A stretch of DNA of 64,000 nt from Periplaneta americana (taxonomy: Eukaryota > Arthropoda > Insecta > Blattodea > Blattidae): NCBI RefSeq assembly GCF_040183065.1, contig NC_091120.1:190857627-190921626 (forward strand), given 5' to 3'. Shown one piece after another: positions 11,376 through 23,451 of this stretch. Made by a program: the position numbers and the translations under genes. The notes below the pieces were generated by a model. The model had not been told where the DNA came from. It was given only the letters and a program-made list of their open reading frames with translations, and made no database searches. The first letter of the stretch is position 1, and each line of letters begins with the position of its first letter.

Positions 11376-12240
11376 TCTATACTAATAATAAATCTGTAGC
11401 CGAAATTTTTCTGGTCATTTTTGCTTTTCCAAAAATAATTGGTCCTAACATGTATAATTAACCATCTCGAAACCGAAAATCGCTTTTTTGAATTTTTTTT
11501 TTGTCTGTCTGTCTGGATGTTTGTTACCTTTTCACGCGATAATGGCTGAACCGATTTATATGAAAATTGGAATATAAATTAAGTTGGTTGTAACTTAGAT
11601 TTTAGGCTATATGGCATTCAAAATATTTTATTTAAAAGGGGGGTTATAAGGGGGCCTGAATTAGATAAATCGAAATATCTCGCTTATTATTGATTTTCAT
11701 GAAAAATATTACATAACAAAAGTTTCTTTAAAAATGATTTCCGATAAGTTTTATTCTATACATAATTTTGATAGGAATGATATGTAATGAGATAAATGAG
11801 TTTTAAAATTAAGATAACAACGCCATCTAAGGCGCTGTAATGTAATAAAAACAAGTGACTTCGTCTATACGGGGCCTTGGACAACAACAATCGAAAGCTA
11901 TCAAACATAGCCTACAGAAAATGTTTCTGTGTTTGTATGAAGTAATGTCGGAAGCTAATTGATTGTTTAATTATTATTTCACCATTGGAAAGTGTAGTGT
12001 CTCTAGATGGACATGACGTTATGGTACATATGCATTATAGGGGCCAATTTCCTTATTGCTTGATTGGTATGACTTGTACTATCGCTATGTATTGTTGTTA
12101 TAATCGATATAAAATATGTTTCCAACTTCTAAATTAACAGTCAATTTTATATTGTTGACTTGTAGCCTACTTCAAAATGGAAATAACGGCTGTAACAGCA
12201 AAATGTATTTTCCCTGGACCAAAAATCATATCTAAAATAA
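11376..12240 (+). mobile_element. Helitron-like element, 3' end lost
   Basis: It starts TCTATACTAATAATAAATCT directly after an A, as a Helitron 5' end should. It matches the complete copy at 40191-41303 for over 600 bases, for example GTTACCTTTTCACG and ATGGCTGAACCGATTT. Similarity fades after about 12010, with a last weak match near 12215 (TTCCCTGGACCAAA). There is no CTAG end and no Rep/helicase coding, so it is non-autonomous and broken. Confidence 0.75.
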
Positions 12241-13746
12241 AATACTGTATTTTTTACTTGAAAATTCAATAAGAAATAAATTTATTTTTGACACATTATA
12301 AACAAAACCTTTTACCATGTTAACCAAAACAAATGAGTGTGATGAATGAACAAACCCTGCTGTTCGATACATACAAATGTGTTACGATTTAGTGTATACG
12401 TTCATTTTTAAAAATGTTATATCTGCTTCAATATGTAACTTAATTTTGAATAATCCTGTACTTACCGCAACTTCATATTAAAATACTCTACTTTCCAGTC
12501 TCGTATTGTAATATGAAACGGTACGATACTCATATCGTAAACAAATATTCCGTGTTTTTTTTTTTCGAACATCTGTGCAAACCTTATCCTCGATTTATTC
12601 GGACTATTTTGTTTATATGACGTCATTCCATTTTCGACCAATGAAGTGTAATGAAATTTTGAATTCCAACCAATCACATTCACAGTTTGCGATAATTTTT
12701 GCAGCTAGATTTATCGCTATCAATTTATCGCTTGGTCGTTCTTTTGTTTAGTCGTTGTCGCCAACTGTTTCCCCGTAAATTGATGATCATGAATACATTA
12801 AGATGCAACTTCACGGTTAAACTTTTCTTTCAACTTTAAAGCAATGAATGCAAGATTGATATTTAATATTAATTAATATATTTACTCAGTGAAGACGACG
12901 TTCAAAACGGCGCACCATATAGACACAAAATCTTCATGCATCTTAATTGAACGTACCTTTTAAACTTGATTCTTTCAATGTTCTTCCCAGATTGCACGCA
13001 TACGCGATTGGAATATTGAACTGTGTAGATGCAGCTTTAGTTTCGTTACGCACTACAGCGAGAATGCGTTTGTGGAGCTATAAAAAATGCTTTCGTGCAG
13101 CACTCATTGTAAGTAACGGTCGAAATAAGGCACAACTGATGTTGGTCCTGCTCCCACAGGTAACTTAACCTATAACTGTAGCCTATAAAATTTTGTATTT
13201 TGTGAATGAAATTAAACAATTAATAGAAAGTCAGATGTTCAAATTTATGTAACATCATCGCATATCAAACCCAAAGACCTTGCATAGTAATAATAAGGTC
13301 TTTGATCAAACTGCCTTCCGTATGGCGTAATAAAATTCGTGTTTTAATTACTCCTGTCTATACAGAGATAGCTTCACTGTGTAGCAATATGTCTCGCTGT
13401 GAATACATAAGCATTGGTATATAGCTGTCCCCACTGTTACTGTTAAATTAAATTATGATTTCAGCAGATAATGAAAATGTATTTATGTTGTAATAATAAG
13501 AGAAAAGTACAGTACATGTAATTAACATTGTTAAACCTGTATTTCGCTTTTCGCAATTGGCATTACTGAATAATAACATCGAATTTCTTTATTGCAGTAA
13601 TCGATATTCATCTACGAGTATTTCAACTTTACAATATCTGAATAGGTTAAGTATTCGTTAATATACAATTATTAACATTTTGTGAGCGAATTTTATGGAT
13701 ATATTATTTGCATTTTTATTTTATTCACGAAATAGTCTTAATAAAT
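12241..13746. other. No recognised feature
   Basis: AT-rich sequence. A 73-codon frame at 12947-13168 ends near a possible splice donor (CAG|GTAACT at 13159-13164), but the protein is unlike anything I know and I do not call it a gene. Confidence 0.4.
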
Positions 13747-13795
13747 GTCACTCGAGATCTGAGATTTCCCAGATACATCTCAGACCTCTCGTGAC
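13747..13795. repeat. Short hairpin
   Basis: The arm at 13747-13765 (GTCACTCGAGATCTGAGAT) pairs with 13777-13795 with three mismatches around an 11-base loop. Function is unknown. Between here and 14367 I see only a weak tRNA B-box-like match near 14010-14022 and a GAT-rich microsatellite near 14325. Confidence 0.55.
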
Positions 13796-14367
13796 ATTAC
13801 TACAGATAATTGGGAGATTACTGTATGCCATCCGTACTCGTGTAGATGTGTAAATTTCTGTTGGTACATATGCCAGTGTTGCACAGTGTCTGATCACGAG
13901 TTGAAGTGATCCCGTCGCAACTTACATAAATCTGGATTTTAATTGAGTTGGCGTAACACGACCGCATTCCGCTCGTATTGATACCGCGTCGCTTGAACCT
14001 GTATCCCGGCAGTTCGAGCCTCGACCGCACGTGGGATGTACCCCGTCTAGAGCTTCTTGCATCTCGGTGACGGGAGTGTGCCAATTAAAGGGGATGGAAA
14101 GTCAAACGGAGCAAATTCACTTATCAACTATTTACACCGACATACGGCGATAGACAAGTAACCCTGGCAGCGACATGTAGTAGATTCGTCACAAGTAAAA
14201 AGTTCGGATGTAATGCCTCTTGTAAAATTCACATGTAATTTCTCGTCCAAGAAAAAGTTTGAAGATATCACAATACGCCCACATGTGTTACCAATCCATG
14301 ATTATCACGGTCATGGTGATTATAATGATGATGATGATGTTTATGATCATCGTCGCCGATGTAGTCG

Positions 14368-14528
14368 CTACAGTTCGGAATGGACTAGGTCTCACTCGTA
14401 TCCATTTATCTCTATCCTGTACGGCAGCCTTTCAATTTCTACATCCATATTGAGTCATATCTTCTATTCCATCGATCCATCGTAGACTTGCACAAAGTAT
14501 TTCCTTGAGTTCTTCATTTTGATTCAAC
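14368..14528 (-). mobile_element. LINE C-terminal tail, RTE-like family 3, copy 1
   Basis: On the minus strand one frame reads LRWIDGIEDM, then YGCRN, a stop, then KAAVQDRDKW. This resembles the RW-D-E-D-L, G-RNW, A-QDRDKWR tail common to RTE-like proteins. A second copy lies at 15215-15376. It is a fragment only, assigned from pattern similarity. Confidence 0.5.
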
Positions 14529-14639
14529 ATATCAACACCTTAAAAACAATATACTTTGCATACTTCCACTCGGTAATGAGTTTTGGAATAATATTCTGTG
14601 GAAATTCCACAGATAGTAACAGTATATTCCCACTACAAA

Positions 14640-15210
14640 AAAGAATAATTACAATAATAGTATGTGCCAAATCTAGAGGATCATGTAGGACTATTTAAAA
14701 AAAAAACTACAAATAATGCCCATGGCTTATCAGTATACATCTTTTCATTAATAATCTTCCTCGTATGCAATCGTGAAAACTTTGTAACTAATTCAACAGT
14801 TCATGGCATAAATACGCGGCAAAAATGACTTTCATATTCCATCGGCAAGTCTATCGTGCTATGAAAAGGAGTGCGTTATATGGCAGTAAACATTTTTAAT
14901 AGCCTCCCTATCGATATAAAAAATGAAACTCAAAACATAAGATTATTTAGGGCCAAATTAAAGAAGTACCTCATTTCTCACGCCTTCTATTCTGTAGTTG
15001 AATTCATGACATTCAATAACGCTTCATGAAATTGATACTAAAACTTTGTGCAGTACTAGTAGACTATATTGTAAATCTCGTCTGTATATACTTCATCTAG
15101 ACTGTGACTATAAATTAAGACTTTATAATAGTATTAAGCTTTTTGGCTTGTTTCATATTCTAGTTGTGAAGCAATGTATGAATACCATGGAATGTTAATA
15201 AGTACAATAC
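14640..15210 (+). mobile_element. LINE C-terminal fragment (Jockey-like)
   Basis: Frameshifted plus-strand pieces encode VHGINTRQKNDFHIPSASLS, then VNIFNSLPIDIKNETQNIR, then FRAKLKKYLISHAFYSVVEF. This order (H-INTR, H-P, FN-LP-IK, YL--FYSVEE) is the C-terminal end of a widespread insect non-LTR polyprotein. The 3' end is ACAATACAATAC. The element has no RT domain and is flanked on both sides by RTE-like family 3 tails. Confidence 0.7.
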
Positions 15211-15214
15211 AATA

Positions 15215-15376
15215 CTACAGTTCGGAGTGGATTTGGTCTCATTCGAATCCATTTATCTCTAGGATTCTGTACGGCAATCTTTCAATTTCCACATCCAAAT
15301 TTAGTCATTATCTTCTATCTAATTCATCGTAGACATGCACAAAGTATTTCCTTGAATTCTTCATTTGGATTCAACA
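15215..15376 (-). mobile_element. LINE C-terminal tail, RTE-like family 3, copy 2
   Basis: This is an imperfect direct repeat of 14368-14528, sharing for example GACATGCACAAAGTATTTCC against GACTTGCACAAAGTATTTCC. It follows immediately after the LINE fragment ending at 15210. Either the two tails are separate insertions or the LINE split a duplicated copy. Confidence 0.5.
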
Positions 15377-15506
15377 ACATTACATGGTCTGCGCAACTTA
15401 GTTGGTTTCAATTTTGTTGTCACATTCGGTTCTTCTAAGAGAGAGTGTAACTCCCTATTACCTCTGTTTTGTCTAAGATACATTTTCAAAGACCAGACCA
15501 TTATTA

Positions 15507-15508
<2 letters not shown>

Positions 15509-15540
<32 letters not shown>

Positions 15541-15543
15541 GCT

Positions 15544-15574
<31 letters not shown>

Positions 15575-15575
15575 C
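15509..15575. repeat. CTA/CTG microsatellite, LINE tail
   Basis: (CTA)n followed by (CTG)n. Read on the minus strand this is a CAG/TAG tail directly 3' of the RTE-2 coding end, so it is probably that element's 3' repeat rather than an independent microsatellite. Confidence 0.8.
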
Positions 15576-15584
15576 TCATTCATT

Positions 15585-17350
15585 CATTAATTCATGGTGT
15601 TCTGCCCAAGTGCAGGTCTTTCACTGCAAACCCAGCTTTCTCCAATCTTTCCTATTTTCTGCCTTCCTCTTTGCGCATATGATCCATATATCTCAATGCC
15701 GTCTATCATCTGATATTTATTTCTGCCCCGAACTCTTTTCTCGTTCCCCATTCCTTCCAGGCAGTTTCTTCTCAGCCAATTACTTTTCTTCTTTCTGTTC
15801 AGTTTCAGAATCATTCCTTCGTCGCCCACACTTTCCTACACAGATTGATTTATTATTCTACGTGTCCACTTCACACGTTCCATTTTTCTCCATATACACA
15901 TTCCAAATGCTTCTAGTCGCTTCTCTTCACTTCGTCGTAATATCCATGTTTCTGCTACCATATACTGTCACACTCCACACAAAGCACTTCACTAGTCTCT
16001 TCCTTAGTTCTTTTCCCAGAGGTTCGCAGAAGCTGTTTTTTTTATTAAAAGCTTCCTTGGCTATTGTTATCCTCCTTTTGACTTCTTGGCAGCAGCTCAT
16101 GTTACTGCTTACAGTACACCCAAGTATTTCAACCTGTCCACTTGCTCTATTGTCTCATTTAGAATTCGCAAGTTTACCTTCTGTATTTTTCTTCCTATGA
16201 CCATGGTCTTCGTCTTGTTTGCATTTATCTTCATCCCATACTGCTCAGAGCTGTATAAACGAGACTTTGGATGAAGACTTCCCAAAGTCGACTTTAGTAA
16301 CAAAGTTTAACTTTGTTGAAAGTCCTATTCATAGACAATACTTCTCAGGCTTTGACTTCGGCTTCGGTACGTCGAGATTTGACGATCTTTTTCTAATGTT
16401 GGCAATCACAATCACTGCCTTTTAAACGAATTAAATTAATAGATAGTTGAAATAGAGTAGGCATTGCCACAATCAAAGCCATCTTTTGAGCCACAAGTCA
16501 ATGAAATAATTGAACATAGGTACATGTTAGGCGATTGTCAACCGTTTTTGCAGCTTTATTATAATAATAATTGTTTCATTGTAAAATAATTTTATTCTGA
16601 AGATATGGAAGTTAAGAAGACGTCACTAATGACATACTATAATGAGACGTATAATCCTGCTGACAGTTGGCAGAGTTACTCCCTGCATGACTGCAGAAAC
16701 TACTTAAAAATTATCTGAAATCAATATACAGAAAACATTATGATGATGGTAGGATTATAAATTATCTGCATATCTAACCGTATAACCTATTTTCTATAGA
16801 ATTAAATAGTCAAAATCAATATTAAGACACCAATTCTTACCTGAATCACGATGATATAAGAAATTGTAGGCCTATTTGGTGGAATAGATAATCCTCTTTC
16901 ACTATTATTCATCAATTAATGTTGAAACTTGACGAGGATAGCTAATATGGTTTGTTTATAAAATCTGTACCTAGATTTGAATTTATTATCTACACCTAAT
17001 AATATGCTAAGGAACATGAACGGCTTTAATAACCTCCTAGACGTCCTCAATATTCTCGGCAAATTCAACAATTTCTCAAATATCAGTCATTTTCCTTATG
17101 TCCACGAACGAAAGTCAAAGTCTAGATTTTCGGCGACTTCGAAGTAAAGTCATGATTGAAGTTTACTTTCGTCAAAGTATCGACTGCAAATAGGAAATTG
17201 GCGGCTTTGTACTTTACAAAGTCTCGTCTATGAATACGACTCCTAACTTCAGTAGCATATCCCTTAGTATTGTCTCCTCTTCTGTTAACAACGCCATATT
17301 ATCAGTAAATCTTATGCACTTTATTCTTCTTCCTCCTACTATCACTCCTG
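15585..17350 (-). mobile_element. RTE-like retrotransposon (RTE-2), split by a TIR element
   Basis: Two minus-strand parts belong together. At 17240-17350 the protein reads GGRRIKCIRFTDNMALL, where the expected catalytic box ADD has become TDN (17298-17306). At 15585-16258 it resumes with SEQYGMKINANKTKTMVIG, then LKYLGV, and a C-terminal tail containing NWLRRNCLEGM, then GRNKYQMIDGIEIYGSY. Between them lies a TIR-bounded insert, 16254-17236. Several stops break the second part. The protein differs from RTE-1 but has the same domain order. Confidence 0.8.
16254..17236. mobile_element. TIR element inserted in RTE-2
   Basis: The ends are ATAAACGAGACTTTG near 16255 and, as reverse complement, ATAGACGAGACTTTG near 17236: 14 of 15 bases match. 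The interior has repeated AAAGTC/GACTTT motifs near both ends and no transposase. It interrupts the RTE-2 frame between LLKL and SEQYG, which fixes its boundaries to within a few bases. No target duplication is clear. Confidence 0.7.
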
Positions 17351-17819
17351 CCATCTACTACCACTACAAATACTATTACTACAATTGCTACTACATACAG
17401 ATTCTACATCTATTACTCTACTAAAACTAGTACTCTAGTAGTGATAGTGGTAGATTGCCGTCAGTTGTGAAATCTAAGAATACTTCTGTTAATGTCACAT
17501 TGTATAGTAGGACGCAAGCAGACTGACTTGAATGCAGATGTACTCAAGTAGTTCAAGTACTGATTTGGTTGCAAAACTCAAATGAAGGAGCAGTCACGCA
17601 CGTCGTCCAAAGCGCAAGATTTTCGTACTAAATTATGGCACAGCTCATTTCGTACTCCGCTAACTCGAGAGACGCAGAGAGATATAAACTTTGTAGCGAC
17701 GTCAAATTTCTGAATATGCATTGCTTCGTGTTCGTCGTATACCTGTGGACGTGGCCTGCGTTTATGGCATGTGAGAGCAGGGTTTGAGGTTTGATGTACT
17801 TTTTTAGATTCATGTACGA

Positions 17820-17976
17820 ACGGAAACAAGTCTTATGCAAATCTAGTCTTTCAGGTGAAGCTCCCTGTAAAGCAGATTTGAATAATTTCAAGGGAATAAT
17901 TGTTCCGGGGCCGGGTATCGATCCCGGGACCTCTGGTTGAACGTACCAGCGCTCTACCACTGAGCTACCCGGGAAC
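17820..17976 (-). mobile_element. tRNA-derived SINE or tRNA pseudogene
   Basis: On the minus strand, TCCCGGGTAGCTCAGTGGTA begins a cloverleaf-like head. It has a perfect five-pair anticodon stem (CTGGT/ACCAG) and a T stem CCGGG/CCCGG. Position 33 is C rather than T, the T loop reads ATCGATA, and one acceptor pair is mismatched, so it is unlikely to be a working tRNA. A body follows (ATTATTCCCTTGAAATTATT), favouring a SINE. Positions 17351-17820 hold only a short TAC-rich run. Confidence 0.65.
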
Positions 17977-18347
17977 ACTGTTAAAAATATGTTCTTTTTT
18001 TTTCTTAGCAGAAAGTAAATGATTCTCAGAGATATGTATGGGCTGAATTCAGATCTATTCTTCGGTTTCTTCTATCAGGGATAGTATTTTACTTATTTCA
18101 TTTAAAGTTTTTCCCTCTTGGTTTCATTATTCTGGTGGAGGTTAGCATGAATATACTTAATTTTAATGTTATGATAATAATTGGAGACGTATAACCGAAT
18201 ATTTTATAAAATTAGTAATACATGTAGTTTACAACTAAAATGCATCCACATGTCAGATCTTTCTCTTCCCGTACAACTGATGTCACTCGTTTGGGAATCA
18301 ATATGGCGGATTGTTATGCTCGGAATATAGAGTGCTTTAGTCTATAG

Positions 18348-19498
18348 CAGTCATGTCAATTGATGCCCATAGGAGCAAGCGCGCGCTTTAGAGCTCAGGA
18401 GAGCCTGAGCGCTTTACAGCGGAAAGGAAAGAGACGGACGAAAGAGGTAGTATATGCCGCTTGGTCGAGCTATATTCAGGGGTGATAAAGCGAAGAGAAC
18501 TTATTGAAACTGTATCCATGTTAATTTTTAGATTTGTCTGAGAAGTATAAGTGCATTATAAGAATGTAAGTTTTAATTTTAATGCTCATTTTTCACAAGT
18601 TTGATTTCTTTATTCAAGAGAAATATTTTCTCAACTTTTTTTTATAGAAAAGTGAAATTTTCAGGTATAGGCCTATTTATTTAGTAGCCTTACAGAATGT
18701 TTTCTTAAATCTAATATACCGTAAATACGTATTACTGAAGATAGTGTATTGAAAATTTTGAAAATATTCGCATGGAAATTATTTGTAAGAAAATCAATTA
18801 ACAAAGCAACTACTGTTACATCATAAGCAAAAGATACGTGCCCATGTGTTGTAAAAATGTCAGCTCTATAGCTTCAGCAGATTTCGAGAAAATAATTTAA
18901 TATTCTGATGATAGGAAGTTGCTCATAAATATCATCTTAAAAGCATAATGCGATAAGAGTTTTGTTATGTAATATCAGTTACACTTAAAACAGATACAGT
19001 ACCTAGGTAACTTTGCTTTGTACTGTAATATTGTTTTGATTAGTTTATTGATTACTTTTGTAAGGCTAAAGATACCATCAATATAAATTCCAACTTATCA
19101 TGTCATACTCAATCTCTTTCTTTGGAATATCACTTTCTTTATGAATAATGTGTTTCATCCACTTAATACAGTATAATATTATACTACTATGGAATTTAAG
19201 TGAATATTCCTTCTTAACTCTCAATTATGTTATTAAGATTTAAAACACAAGTGCAATATTAAGAAATCAGTGTTAGTATTTTTGTTTTACAGACAATATA
19301 GATAATATTAAAGGGAAAGAAGCCATATAAAAATAACGACATAAAATTTCACGTTCTGTCTGAAATTTGTGCACCACTGTTTTCTTAATCAAACAGGCTG
19401 CTTATTCATATACACAACCCTTCCTCTTTCCATACTTAGCGCTTGATGCCCGCGCACGATGTCAAGATCAGAAAAATGCGCTTGCTTTGACATCACTG
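18348..19498 (+). mobile_element. Non-autonomous hAT-like element, copy A
   Basis: It begins CAGTCATGTCAA and ends TTGACATCACTG, short inverted ends of hAT type. It is flanked by a perfect 8-bp duplication, GTCTATAG, at 18340-18347 and 19499-19506; 8-bp duplications are diagnostic of the hAT superfamily. A reverse-oriented copy of the same 1.1-kb sequence lies at 24021-25129. Subterminal GCGCGCGC and GCTCAGGAGAGCCTGAGC motifs are conserved in B with small changes. There is no transposase frame. Confidence 0.9.
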
Positions 19499-19506
19499 GT
19501 CTATAG

Positions 19507-20879
19507 CTTGCATGGAATAGTGACTAGAAAGAAACTCTGTATCAGTAGAAAAAATCAAATAGCTCGAATATAGCTTTCAGAAAGTGATTTACAAAATCTT
19601 TTTTAAAAAAGTTTATAAATGCTGAAAACTCGTCACTTAATGACACCGTTTACTACTTTAGAATGCGCCTGTTAAGTGTACGTTGCCTACTTTTATAATC
19701 GTGTTACTTGTTTAGTGTAATTGTTGACGTGCTCTCGTGTTGCGTGCATTGTGAGCGGGCCATAACTCTTAAACCCCATTAGAATACTGAACTTATTAAT
19801 ACCGTTTTGTATCGGGTTGCCGTGGAAACTGGGTCAGTAAATCACAGACACTCTATAACGCTATCAAGAAGGTTCTTCGGACCGGAATTTCCGAGGATGT
19901 TATTTTCACATCGTTGGCTAACTCACTGCTTGCAAAATTGTTCATTGCCTCTCTCAACCTTTCTCTTCAACCCTTCGTCCTGTCGGACCCCTGCCCCCAC
20001 TCTTCTGCAAGAGGAGATGCACTCGCTAGACCGTAATGTAAACACGGGCCCACGTAATTAGCAAAGCTAAACTAAAATTTATACGAGAGAACACAGGCCA
20101 GCTCAGACCAACTTGATTTATACCGCTATTTTCGCCCGTTCGTGAGCTGTGTGCACCAATTTCATTTTGAGGGACCTTTTGTATAAAACGGCGAAGAGAA
20201 CGCACACACCAGCACACTCTGCTGGACGTTTGGGAAAGATTAAGTTTAAATTATGCGAAATAATTATAAATTTAAATGACTTGTTGGGAGTTTTGTACAT
20301 TGGAAATTAAAATGGCAGATTGTTTGAGAGATAAGAAACACACTAGTGTCGTAGCAGACTTCATTTCGTGAGATTTTGAAAGCTTAATTTTCTATAAATA
20401 AGTTTTTGTTTTTGTTGTTTGTTTTACGGTCATTGCGTTTTGAATAATGTCAATGGTTATCGCACATACTACGAGCTGAGACTGACTTTAAATCTGTTAT
20501 GCTCTCAGGTAAATGTCCGATACAAAAAGAAAAGCCGGATAAACCTAATTGAAAATGGAGATTTATTATCTGACTTCCCAGACTGGAGTAAGGAAATGCT
20601 AAATACTTCTCTCTAGTTCGTTATACACTGTTAACGAATTCCTTGCCTGTTTCTTGTATCTAGCTTCGCGTTGGTGACCGCCATTTTGTATAACATACTT
20701 CATCCATATTGTGAGCAGTTTTCGTTCGTATTGGTCTTGGAATAAAATAATGCACCGTGCAGATGGAACATGCACTGGTTAAGAATCAAAATTATGCACC
20801 TTGTGAGTAAAACAGTGTCTTGTGGGAATAATTATATTAAACAATGAAGAATTTTCTTACACACTGATCTGGCAAATTT
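19507..20879. other. No recognised feature
   Basis: About 1.4 kb with scattered frames under 90 codons, none resembling a known family. No terminal repeats are evident. Confidence 0.4.
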
Positions 20880-21690
20880 ATTTATTTATTTATTTAAATT
20901 TAAATATACATAATAACGAATATAATTACAAACAAACAAGAGAAATAGAAATAAAATAATACAAACAATATTAAAAAAGGAGATACAATAGTATTAACAA
21001 AATTTGAGACCGAATGAGCAGCGCTCGTGTTCGGTCGCAGTTCAGATATATTATTAATAGGCATATAAGAGAATATAAAATAAAATAAAATAGGAAATAG
21101 AATTTAAAATTACAGTTACAGAAATTATATAATACAATATTAATATAAGAGAAATATAGAAAATAAAAAAATAATAATAAAAATAAATAAGTAAAATAAA
21201 ATAGGAACTAAAATTTAAATTACAGCGGCAATGGAATTATATAATATAATATTAACACTAGAGAAGAATAATGTCGCACGTGAAAAGTAGGACTATATAT
21301 TTCAAAATTATAGAATACAAATATAATATAGGTTGATTAATTCATACACATAGGCTATAAATTTATTTAATCAAATTGAAGATATTAACACGTTTCTAAT
21401 TTTCTTGTTATATGTTAGTGGGTTACATGTTAGAAGTTCTGGGTGTAATTTAGTTAAAGCATTGTACAACCGAGGGCCAAAATTTATGCTATGCTTTAGA
21501 CCAGCAGATGTGAGACATTTAGGTTCTACTAATGTTGAATTAATATTTCGTCTTGTGTCATAATTATGTGTCTGTAATACAAACTTATTGCGATTTTTAT
21601 GAATTCGTTCCATATTGGTCTTAGAAGGAAGAAGTTCGTTTGGAAAATTCCATCTTAGCATAAAAGGAATGTTAAGTTGTTCAGTTTAGG
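20880..21690 (-). mobile_element. LINE C-terminal end plus 3' untranslated region
   Basis: The minus-strand frame at 21371-21661 encodes HNYDTRRNIN, then FGPRLYNALTKLHPELL, the usual C-terminal block of non-LTR reverse transcriptases of the Jockey/CR1/I group. Downstream in the element (plus 20880-21370) is an AT-rich 3' UTR. It has a short hairpin, GACCGAACACGAGCG ... CTCATTCGGTC, and ends in TTTA repeats at 20880-20896. The RT domain is absent, as in a 5'-truncated copy. Confidence 0.7.
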
Positions 21691-22030
21691 CGAGAGATTA
21701 CAAATGAGTAGTTTTCGCCTCAGTGCACCCTCATAATGCGAAATAAAACTGATCAATAAACAATGAGTCTATTTCACTGGTAGCATTTGAGCCTTCAGTT
21801 CAGTAGTACTTATTTTCAGCACCAGTTCTGTGTACGTAAATTGCAATCTAAAATGGAATCTGTATATAAAATTTCATTCCTCAATCAACATTTTGAGAAA
21901 ACTACAGGACCCAGTCACGATGGGAAATATCTCATTAGATTCGTTATTAACTCAAGAAATTTGCAAAAAATACTGAAAACTTGAAACATTCGTTTATATA
22001 TATATATTTTTTAATTTAACAAATATAACA

Positions 22031-22282
22031 GCCACCGGCGTGGCTCAGTCGGTTAAGGCGCTTGCCTCCCGGTCTGAAGTTGCGCTCGGGCACTGGTTCG
22101 ATCCCCGCTTGGGCTGATTACCTGGTTGGGGTTTTTCCGAGGTTTTCCCCAACCACAAGATGAACGTCAGGTAATCTATGGCGAATCTTCGGCCTCATCT
22201 CGCCAAATACCATCTTGCTATCACCAATCTCATCGACGCTAAATAACCCAGTAGTTGATACAGCGTCGTTAAATAACCAACA
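22031..22282 (+). mobile_element. tRNA-derived SINE with 13-bp target duplication
   Basis: The head GCGTGGCTCAGTCGGTTAAG (A-box) and GGTTCGATCCCC (B-box) gives a clear pol III promoter. The body has GATTACCTGGTTGGGG and a tail GACGCTAAATAACC, then CAGCGTCGTTAAATAACC. A perfect duplication, AACAAATATAACA, lies at 22018-22030 and 22283-22295. The head differs from the SINE at 3567 but body and tail are alike. Confidence 0.9.
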
Positions 22283-22463
22283 AACAAATATAACAATAAA
22301 TGCAGTTTATCACGATGTTCAATTACAATGTGATTACAATGTGAAGTTAAAAGAGTTTGTTACCTTCTTCCACTGCCTGCTGGATCGCATAACTACAACT
22401 TTTATTTTCCTCTGATACATATCGAGTTAGATGTACTGCCTGATAAATATTATATATATATAT

Positions 22464-23170
22464 CAGTGGCGTAGCATGAAATTTTGAGCAGGGGAAGCTA
22501 ACTCAAGTTCTCTTACATGTACATATGAGAAAACGTATTACAAAAATATAGTCTTAAAATAAATAGTAGTCAATGTCAAGCCAGCAGTCCGAAGATTGGT
22601 TGGAACCTCGTAACACCAATAAGGCATGACCTCAAATGGTACGTAGTAAAATATGATTTCATGGTTTACACATATCTCTAACAAATAGACACGGTCATTT
22701 GTTTTTTAAATCGCACTTTTGTTCGTAAGTCAGTCTTGATAATAGAATTGTCCTAAAAATTCAAGTAAATTGGTGTCAGGAACTGTTATTTCACTCATTA
22801 TTTATTATATCAGCACACTAACACTTCAACTGAACAAACCCTCACCAAAGGGATAACTCGGAAACTTTCAATGTAAAAGCTAGCTTCTTCCGTGCCTTGC
22901 GACAAGGGTAGTTTAGTTAGAAAGGGATGGAGAATCTGCGGGGTGGGTTACACAGAAGAATGAGTGAAAGAAACCAGTCTGCTTGGAAGCTGGCGTGTGC
23001 AGACTTCTTGTTTACTGCTGCATCACAAATCATCTTGAGCTGCCGCATCACAATATTTAACGCATAAATATAAACTCTATTAAAATTAATAAATAATTTT
23101 GTTCATAAACGGTAGGTTTATTATGAAATTATTATTAACTGGGGAAGCTTACATTGACGCTACGCCACTG
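22464..23170. mobile_element. Non-autonomous hAT-like element in a TA repeat
   Basis: The perfect 12-bp ends CAGTGGCGTAGC at 22464-22475 and GCTACGCCACTG at 23159-23170 match a common hAT terminal repeat. Subterminal GGGGAAGCT recurs in inverted form. Both flanks are ATATATAT, consistent with an 8-bp duplication but not proof, because the target is a TA run. No coding capacity. Confidence 0.75.
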
Positions 23171-23451
23171 ATATATATATATATATATATATATTACATA
23201 TCAGTCAGAATCTCAATGAGAGGTTTTTTTTTTGTAATCTGTTTTTTTTTTACCATTTTCCGTAAAGACTTATTTAACTCCCCTCCATAAAAAAAAATAT
23301 GACATTTCGATCTGCTGAGCTGGAGCTCCATTATAATTAGGAATTTTTATAACCACCACTACTACTATGTCTTTGTCAAAATGTGAAATTGTTTGAAACT
23401 GTGTTTCTTCAGTAATGACAAAGAATTTTATGTAATCATGTTTCTTCATTG

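Noticed and set aside
12947..13168. A host exon ending at a CAG|GTAACT donor
   Set aside because: The translation matches nothing I know and a chance donor is common; not enough to call a gene.
13950..14060. Another tRNA-derived SINE head
   Set aside because: Only a B-box-like GTTCGAGCC is fair; the A-box candidate is poor.
15469..16200. A 243-codon plus-strand frame rich in Phe/Ser/Leu
   Set aside because: It is antisense to the RTE-2 coding sequence and begins in a CTA/CTG microsatellite.
17880..17976. A functional tRNA gene on the minus strand
   Set aside because: C at position 33, an altered T loop, an acceptor mismatch and a SINE-like body downstream argue for a tRNA-derived SINE.
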